A stretch of 64,000 bases of DNA from Actinostola sp. cb2023 (lineage: Eukaryota; Cnidaria; Anthozoa; Actiniaria; Actinostolidae), in the NCBI GenBank assembly GCA_033675265.1, contig JAUJYZ010001280.1, forward strand, positions 412,501 through 476,500, in the 5' to 3' direction. This document shows positions 59,230 to 64,000 of the stretch, piece by piece. Under the pieces are notes generated by a model, which saw only the letters and a list, made by a program, of their open reading frames with translations, searched no databases and was not told the origin of the DNA. How positions within the stretch are numbered: position 1 is the stretch's first letter; every line of letters starts with the position of its first letter. The translations under genes were made by a program, and so were the position numbers.

Positions 59230-60587
59230 AGTAAGCCAATTACTGGGGACTATACTTTTACGTGCTACCCTCATTAAATAAAATCTTTACCTTACCTTTA
59301 CCAATAGAAGCTGGTTACCGGCGGAGCTTCGGCGGTTATTTACCATTCCTCCAGTGGCTACTTTTGTCTGTGTATGATCGTACAGATCTAAAAATAATAA
59401 TTGAGTACCGGTATACGGCTACTTTGAGCATCTCGTACAGCTACTTCAAAAATTAATCAAAGCCCAGACTGCATGTGCACTTGCTTCAAGGGCATATGAC
59501 TATTTGCCCAAGGGAGCCTGATGCTCCGATATAAAGTGTTTGTCTGAGAAAAGGATGTTTTTATCCTCATTATAGATCACATTAGTATACTGGATCTTAT
59601 TTTTGCTTGTTATTTTTGAAGAAAACAGTGAAGTGACACAAAATGTTTATATATTTCACTGAGGGTGGTGATCATTTCCTCCCACTTTAATGGGAACAAG
59701 GGTTGAAAACAGTTTAGAGGACTTGGTTTAACATGGTTCTTTGTGCATACATAAAGTGCTTACAAGTGCCTATCAACTGTAAAAGAATAATACACCACTT
59801 CAAGGTTCTGTTCAGTATAGCTACGAACAATGGTATCAAGTCAAGGTTGTCCTTATGCTTTCATTCAATAGACCTTTTTACCGATACGGCAGCCATTTTG
59901 GATTCTATTGTTTTGGCTAAAACATTATGGGATGCTCAGGGTGCAAATGACCCAAAAACTCCCAAAAACTGTACATGTGGAGTCGCGTCAATATATTATT
60001 TTTCTATTTCACTCTAACCATAGTGTTGTATGATTTACTATCTACATGTGTTGTGTATTGTATAATTTTGTACAAATTCATTGCTTTAAATTAGGTTTTC
60101 GTAGTTTTTCATGGCCAAATGGTTACTAGCTTGCACCCTGGGCATCCCATAATTCAAGATGGCCGCCATATCAGTAAAAAGGACTATTATTGTATTTGCA
60201 CAAGGCCAACCTCAACTTGGTACCATTGTTCATGGGTACTCGACAGAACCGTGAAGTGGTGTATTCTAATAACAGTTATTATTATTATTAATAATTATTA
60301 TTGTTACTTTATTTTCATTCTTCAGCACCAAGGAATGTCTAGAAAGTATCAAATTCATCTTAAAAGTCAAAATGGTCCAATACATGTTCTACTTGTGAAC
60401 AAAGACGCTTCGGCAGATAGTCCAGTCGTTACCCCTGTACCACCCCCAATGGCAACAAATGGTACCAATGTCAATCTCAAGCAGGAACCAATGGAGACAG
60501 ACCTTCCAAAATCATCTACACGTAATCAGAATGCTAGTGCTGGCACTGGTAGTGGTGTGAAGACAGAAGTTATTGAGTCAAGTCAGG
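50280..60587 (+). CDS. E2F4/5: E2F4/5-type transcription factor, 3' end beyond window
   Basis: The exons are 50280-50399, 50537-50646, 53741-54011 and 60326-60587, all GT-AG with matching phases. They encode 254 residues plus a partial codon (phase 1), so the C-terminal transactivation/pocket-binding exon(s) are missing. The winged-helix DNA-binding domain spans residues 10-77, with the signature [20 protein letters not shown] at 51-70. A dimerisation coiled coil follows (about 83-125, [15 protein letters not shown]...), then the marked box (about 130-185: [26 protein letters not shown], and KYQIHLKS in exon 4). The short N-terminus without a cyclin-A-binding region, and the GPGCNTREI...[13 protein letters not shown] wording, place it with E2F4/E2F5, the p107/p130-partnered repressor class. 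ATG at 50280 is preferred over the in-frame ATG at 50265 because of its AACATGG context. Intron 3 carries the Rep/transposase element. Confidence 0.93.
51598..51808. mobile_element. CAGGGTAGCAAAGGGG MITE in E2F intron 2
   Basis: The ends CAGGGTAGCAAAGGGG and CCCCTTTGCTACCCTG are inverted. The interior has mirrored TGACTTGTGA-type and GTGAATCACGA-type words. The target duplication is unclear (A-rich on both sides). Confidence 0.65.
51923..52555. repeat. 154-161-bp tandem repeat, 4 copies, in E2F intron 2
   Basis: CATAATAATTACATGACTGT begins at 51923, 52082, 52243 and 52397. Copies differ by small indels in the AT-rich end. Minus-strand ORFs repeating [17 protein letters not shown] are artefacts of the repeat. 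Confidence 0.9.
53211..53536. mobile_element. Inverted-repeat element, 326 bp, in E2F intron 2
   Basis: The arms CAATGAGGGTTTATCACATA and complement extend inward for over 100 bp, through GAAGATATGAATTTTCAAAA, to a centre GGAGGCAAGAGTTGCCTCC. A second copy lies at 63391-63645. The two exons on either side are intact. Confidence 0.8.
54205..54377. repeat. Diverged inverted repeat in E2F intron 3
   Basis: AATAAATACCTCTTATTAAC on the left pairs with GTTAATAAGATATTTATT on the right, with GGACCGAG-type words inside. It resembles 30905-31046. Confidence 0.5.
54801..54975 (+). repeat. 175-bp direct repeat, left copy
   Basis: The repeat begins ACAATCCCATGC and ends GCAGGAGATTGT, so its ends are inverted over 6 bp (ACAATC/GATTGT). 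It is identical by eye to 58808-58982. CT lies directly outside both ends of this copy. It contains a CCCCCCCTCCCC tract. No coding function is apparent. Confidence 0.9.
55352..56728 (+). CDS. rep: CRESS-DNA/geminivirus-like Rep: HUH endonuclease + SF3 helicase
   Basis: The first ATG in frame is 55352, giving 458 residues; the frame is open further upstream. Rolling-circle motif I is YLITYSQ (21-27), motif II is HYHMGV with the HUH pair at 70 and 72, and motif III is YTTK (113-116) with the nicking tyrosine. A basic linker follows at about 145-165. The helicase part has Walker A GPSNCGKT (298-305), Walker B VIFLND (336-341) and motif C IFCTAN (384-389), then an arginine-rich [13 protein letters not shown] segment. 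Every motif needed for nicking and ATP-driven unwinding is intact, and the gene has no intron although host genes are intron-rich. In known CRESS viruses Rep starts rolling-circle replication at an origin hairpin. A similar role on this element is inference. It is annotated as a mobile-element or old viral-type gene. Confidence 0.9.
   Translation: MDSEEQLGNELLRNRDVRQVYLITYSQVNADIFPTRESFVTIVEDAFSTCNVQILQWVCAKENHIESGFHYHMGVKLFERHRWRRVRSVLQEKHGVHVNFSNRHENYYSAWSYTTKEDSEYIQSEGHPDLTNARPPQTTRATEARRRGARSRTRERSARGKARRRQLSVYEVSQIVVSKGIKSRLELLALAQEQQSQGKTDLAQFIANRGPKVVDEAIRVGWELNEAPSLVVRSQQSRLERLNVAFEGDCVSNCNKKWLELARNILTRNNIDGPEFVGAVRLLLEQGRGKYRNIIITGPSNCGKTFILNPLNMIYDTFSNPATTSFAWVGVEGCEVIFLNDFRWSAQIIPWHNLLLLLEGQMVRFPAPKTHYAQDIVFEKDSPIFCTANEHFSFVRGGAVDRVETQMMRVRFRAFHFFSQIPQDEQVSIPSCARCFLRNSFFTEAHVISCDPFSLKLN
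56774..57181. promoter_or_regulatory. Candidate replication origin: iteron-like repeats, hairpins, TAATATTAC
   Basis: The region lies between the convergent stop codons. ACGGTACAC (56776-56784) and ACGGATCACC (56789-56798) occur as a pair. The inverted pair GTGTACCGT (57158-57166) and GGTGATCCGT (57170-57179) closes the region. Between them are two tight hairpins: CACGGTGAACCGTG (56944-56957), and CAACGGTACACCGTTG (56997-57012), which again contains ACGGTACAC. TAATATTAC, the geminivirus nick-site nonanucleotide, lies at 57137-57145 within the palindrome TGTAATATTACA, but without an obvious GC stem. Rep binding here is inferred. Confidence 0.5.
57476..58560 (-). pseudogene. Tc1/mariner-like DD34E transposase, one frameshift
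   Basis: The main frame (57476-58477) encodes about 333 residues. A second frame upstream (to ATG at 58560) encodes [19 protein letters not shown] and the start of a helix-turn-helix. The two frames would join at [15 protein letters not shown] if one GT of a TGTGT run at 58472-58476 were absent, so a 2-bp insertion breaks the first helix-turn-helix. The GRPRK AT-hook-like link lies at residues 31-35 of the main frame. The catalytic triad is Asp132 (FYLDG), Asp231 (LQDGD) and Glu266 (SPDLNPIEN), with 34 residues between the last two. Other family-like wording includes [17 protein letters not shown]. Such an enzyme cuts at inverted repeats and joins into TA, which fits the element's ends. This copy is probably inactive unless the frameshift is an assembly error. 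Confidence 0.85.
58808..58982 (+). repeat. 175-bp direct repeat, right copy
   Basis: Same sequence and orientation as 54801-54975, with no difference seen by eye. AG lies directly outside both ends, and the right terminal inverted repeat begins at once with AGTCAGTCC. Confidence 0.9.
58992..59101. mobile_element. 110-bp MITE splitting the right terminal repeat
   Basis: The ends GGGCCCGGTTGTTCGAAAGG and the complement of CCTTTCGAACAACCGGCCCC flank a core with two GCTAATCCAGGATTA motifs. Removing 58992-59101 restores continuity of the right terminal repeat (AGTCAGTCC then AGAACAATG), so this insertion is younger than the Rep/transposase element. Confidence 0.85.
59865..60190. mobile_element. 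MITE in E2F intron 3, about 326 bp
   Basis: The arms AATAGACCTTTTTACCGATA and the complement of ATCAGTAAAAAGGACTATT extend inward through GGCAGCCATTTTGGA and CATTATGGGATGC...GGGTGCAA. The right end is 135 bp before exon 4. Confidence 0.75.
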
Positions 60588-60628
60588 GTAAGATATCCAA
60601 ACATCTAATAGTGATTTTAAAATTAATA

Positions 60629-60817
60629 CAGTGGAACCTCTATATAACGGCCACCTTTGGGACTTTTGCAAAGTGGCCATTATATAGGTGGCCGCTTAAT
60701 AAAGGTATAATTTACAGAGCTTTACTGACAAAAAAAAACAATCGGGACCTTGAAAATTGGCCACTGAATAGAGGGTGGCCGCTTAATAGAGGTCCATTAT
60801 ATAGAGGTTCCACTGTA
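60629..60817. mobile_element. ACAGTGGAACCTC MITE in E2F intron 4
   Basis: The ends ACAGTGGAACCTCTATATAA and its complement ending CCACTGT are inverted. The interior repeats GGCCACC/GGTGGCC and GGCCGCTTAATA. It belongs to the same broad family as 3445-3618 and the source of the 12107 array. Confidence 0.75.
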
Positions 60818-61324
60818 GATCTAACATGACGAGACCAATAGGGAGCCTTACAAATTTAAGGAGGGTGTATTCTAATACTGGTAACCTCAATTTTGTATGC
60901 AATCATAATGCCATAGTCTATAATGTATGGTTTTATAGACTGCTACTATTAAGTCACTGTAGTCACAATTTACCATTTAACAATGCGTTTCACATCACTT
61001 TGGACGAGCGGATTCCAAAGTTCATTCGTAAGTTCCAAAGTTCACCTTGAACTTGGGAACTTTGAAGTGAACTTTGTTGGTGAATGTACATACATTGCAA
61101 CTCCCTTTCAGACTTATTATTAATAAATAAATGTACCGTAGTATTAGGGAAACAAATTCTGAATACAGTCAAACTTCTCCTAAATGACCACTCTTGTTGT
61201 AAGGTAAGGTTGCTTGTGGAGTTGGTTATTTATAAACAGGATAATGTTAGTGCGAGAACAACATCTGTGATTACTGACTGAAGGGTAAATTCTCCTTCAG
61301 AATGTTTGAATTCTGCAAGAGAAT

Positions 61325-61495
61325 AAGCCAGTTTGGAGTTTAAGAATAAGGTTCAGTGCACATGCGATTTTATCCCGAATTTATCACCTTCTTTTGTTAA
61401 CATTTTGTGTTATTTTTAAATAACAAAAGTGATATAATCGGGATAAAATCGCATGCGCACTGAACTCATTCTTAAACTCCGAACTGGCTTATTTG
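61325..61495. mobile_element. MITE in E2F intron 4, about 170 bp
   Basis: The arms AATAAGCCAGTTTGGAGTTT and complement continue through TTCAGTGCACATGCGATTTT, with very few mismatches over 55 bp. The centre has TAACAAAAG on both sides. Confidence 0.8.
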
Positions 61496-61628
61496 GATTC
61501 ATGAATTGCATGTCACTTACACTGTTTAGTGTTCACATAATAAACAAGAAAATTGGGATTTGCAAAGGAGCTGTTCACTTGTACCACCATTTCTGTTGTC
61601 ACATGACCACCCGAGCCAAGTCACTCAG

Positions 61629-63221
61629 CAGGGTTGTCGCTAAGGAAAACGTCAGGCGGCTGATGACAAATTTGAGCCGGCTACTGCTGATTGAGCTATT
61701 TTTTATAGAAAGGATTTTCGGATTTTCTCTGTTTCATCGATCGTAAAGTTTCGGAATTAAAACAAATAATGCTACAAAGTCGTTCTTAGCAATCATTTTA
61801 CTATACATCATGTCTTCTTACTTAGATATATTTTTTGAATGACGTTTTACACGTGAACAAGAACTGAATGTGTTCGTCCGTAGTTAGTAACCAGGCATGT
61901 GATCGAAAGATAAAGAACTGGACACTAGAATACTTTTTACACATGCAGATACAAGCCACACTCCCATTTTGGACGGCAAAGATTTTTGGTGGAAAGGTGC
62001 GGCTTTCGTTGATCCCTGAATCTGAATCTATTTTTTTTTTGGCAGGGAGCACGATTCCCATTATTAATGTGAGAAGAGTGGTGTGTCATTGGTCTGGAAA
62101 CGGATCGTTTGTGTCCTGACAGACTTTCTGGCGCCAGTTAATGTACCGGCATGCTTCAGTGACTTCACCTGATTAATCACAGTTTAAACCGCAAATCGAG
62201 AAGCATGATAATTGAGAATCTAATCCCATCTATGCATGTACCGGATAGAAGACTAAAATTTGAAAGGTTTTGATAAACAGTCTTTCACATGCTTGTACAC
62301 AGCTATTCACCTTACAGCTGATCAAAGTAAATTAAAAAAACATATAGCTGTTTAGTATTCTTGACCAAATTGAACATTGTGATTGATGAAATTTTGTCCA
62401 AAATATTTTGATCATGCCGTGTACACCAACCGCCGTGCGCGAGGCCAAATATGTTGTAATTACCTTGCTGTCTTTGACCGGGAGCACGAGCACCAAAAAG
62501 AAGCACGAGCACCAAAAAATACCCTTATATCCCTTTCCTGGGCATGTTTTCGCTTCTTTTCAGCTGATGCCATGACTGAAGTCAGCTTAAGTCTTGATTT
62601 ACATGAACAATGGTATAGGGATTTTTCACGCGCGAGTGGGATTTTTCCCACGGTAAATACTGCAATTTGATTGGTGCCCATTGACCCATGACTCGCTGCC
62701 GTTTTCACAGAAAAGCACAAAAATGCATTGGCAATATTCTGACGCAATATATATTCCAGCATTGATGGGTTCCTTCAGTGAAAACCAAAACTGAATAGAA
62801 AATCAACAAATTCATTTGAAAAACTATAAAACGAGCTTGAAAATTGAAGTGGGTTTTATTCCGAGCGCTTCTTGTCACTTTGCGTACTGTACTATCCAAT
62901 CCTCGATCCAACACCTGTAACTATCATTGTCAACACGTATCTTGTTCCCAGTCTTTTGCAACCTCTTGCATGCTGGGTTACTAAGCTTCGTATTTAGTTT
63001 ACAAGATGGCGGAAAATGGCGGGTAATAGCGCTTGTATCCAAGTGTTATACTTTTAGCAAAGCTGTTTGGGGGTATTTATTTTAACCATTTCATTTAGAC
63101 AATAATAGTTTGACAAATAACAATTTATTGTAACTTCGGAACTGCATGAAAAATTCAGCCGGCGATTGCACTTTCTCAGCCGGCTAATTTCGCTGGCAGC
63201 CGGCACTTAGCGACAACCCTG
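61629..63221. mobile_element. Non-autonomous hAT-like element, 1.6 kb
   Basis: The ends CAGGGTTGTCGCTAAG and CTTAGCGACAACCCTG are perfect inverts. ACTCAG flanks both sides (61623-61628, 63222-63227), a 6-bp duplication. AGCCGGC/GGCGGCT words cluster just inside both ends, as the sub-terminal repeats of hAT elements do. No transposase ORF is present. It lies downstream of E2F exon 4, presumably in its next intron. Confidence 0.8.
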
Positions 63222-63329
63222 ACTCAGTAATAAACTTTCAACAACAAAGAAGCCATTTTCGGCATATTTGATGTTTGTGATTGACGGAAGTCTATGACGT
63301 ATAGTCACCTCTCCAGTGGTCACATAATA

Positions 63330-63735
63330 GAGGTGTTTTCATATGAGTGGGAGAGTTACGGTACCGTGCTGTGCTGTATTGAAAGAGTTTAATGAGGGTT
63401 TATCACATAATTTCAAAACTCACAGGACAAAAAAAATATGATTATCATAGCTGGAAAGAGCTCGTTGAAATTAGTAAAAATGTGAAGTTTGGAAAAGATC
63501 GCTCCACAAATTACGAAGATATGAATTTTCAAAAATCGAAATTTTGTATGAAAACCTTTGTTGGAGGCAAGAGTTGCCTCCAAGTCATAATTTCCAAAGG
63601 TTTTCATACAAAATTTCGATTTTTGAAAATTCATATCTTCTTGCTTCTTGCATCTGCTTGCTTTTGATTGGTTGAGAAAGGAAGCCATTTGAGTGCCACG
63701 GTACCATAGGTTTCCCACTTATACGAAAACGACTC
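63330..63735. mobile_element. GAGTCG MITE copy 3, with nested element
   Basis: The ends are GAGGTGTTTTCATATGAGTG (63330) and CACTTATACGAAAACGACTC (63735), with TA on both sides. A copy of the 53211-type inverted-repeat element (63391 to about 63645) is nested inside, so two families stack. Confidence 0.8.
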
Positions 63736-64000
63736 TAATGCCAATGGTGGTATTGAGGATAGACTACTCCACACAATCTACTTTGATAACCAGTCATTTT
63801 TAACTCATAGATTATGTCATCCACAAGTTATAGGGATGACATTGGGACAATCTTGGGATCACTCACTCAGCTGTAAACTTTCATTACATTGCCGCTGAAG
63901 TACATCGCAGGCTCACAACTTTGGGGGAGGGTGGTAATTCATGAGTTGGCAAACGGGTGCCGTTGATCCTTTGTCTGATAGTCTATTGTAAATAGAGCTG

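Noticed and set aside
60588..64000. Final E2F exon with the pocket-protein-binding motif
   Set aside because: Looked for an acidic C-terminus of the type seen in E2F4/5 and found none; the rest of the window is mostly MITEs and a hAT-like element.

Overview
The window is eukaryotic nuclear DNA from an intron-rich invertebrate. AT-rich introns have GT-AG junctions, genes are split into short exons, and the whole is full of inverted-repeat elements and minisatellites. The repeat style (foldback and MITE families, a tRNA-Thr-like SINE, a Crypton-type ORF) together with the protein sequences suggests a cnidarian, perhaps an anthozoan. That assignment is inference; nothing here is a species-level marker.

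Three host genes lie on the + strand. (1) A WDR89-like WD-repeat gene runs from 2259 to 21230. Eleven exons were rebuilt by hand with consistent splice phases, and the N-terminal exon(s) were not found. Its introns carry five large tandem arrays (24-bp, GGAA/GGAT, 107-bp, 41-bp and 29-bp units) and several foldback elements. (2) A complete PSKH1-type protein kinase is coded in two exons, 39057-39917 and 44313-45386, with an N-terminal MGCG lipidation signal and a long C-terminal extension. (3) An E2F4/5-type transcription factor starts at 50280. Four exons are visible to 60587, and the C-terminal exon(s) lie beyond the window. Human PSKH1 and E2F4 are both in 16q22.1, so their adjacency here looks like old linkage.

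The most interesting object sits in intron 3 of the E2F gene. It is an element of about 4.4 kb (54710-59145) with 53-bp terminal inverted repeats, flanked by TA on both sides. It carries two convergent genes: an intact CRESS-DNA/geminivirus-like Rep (HUH endonuclease plus superfamily 3 helicase, 55352-56728, +) and a Tc1/mariner-type DD34E transposase (57476-58560, -) broken by a 2-bp insertion. The region between the two stop codons holds repeated iteron-like motifs, two hairpins and one TAATATTAC nonanucleotide, so it is a candidate replication origin. Two 175-bp direct repeats, identical by eye, flank the coding part. A transposon combining a replication initiator with a DDE transposase is the best candidate for an undescribed system in this window.

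The 18 kb between WDR89 and PSKH1, and the PSKH1-E2F spacer, hold no further recognisable host gene. They contain a broken Crypton/QRICH1-like ORF (27285-27887), a 1.7-kb near-perfect palindrome (27919-29656), a 69-bp minisatellite grown inside a MITE (21572-23117), and many short elements with readable target-site duplications: TA-flanked, 9-10-bp Mutator-like, and 5/6/8-bp hAT-like.
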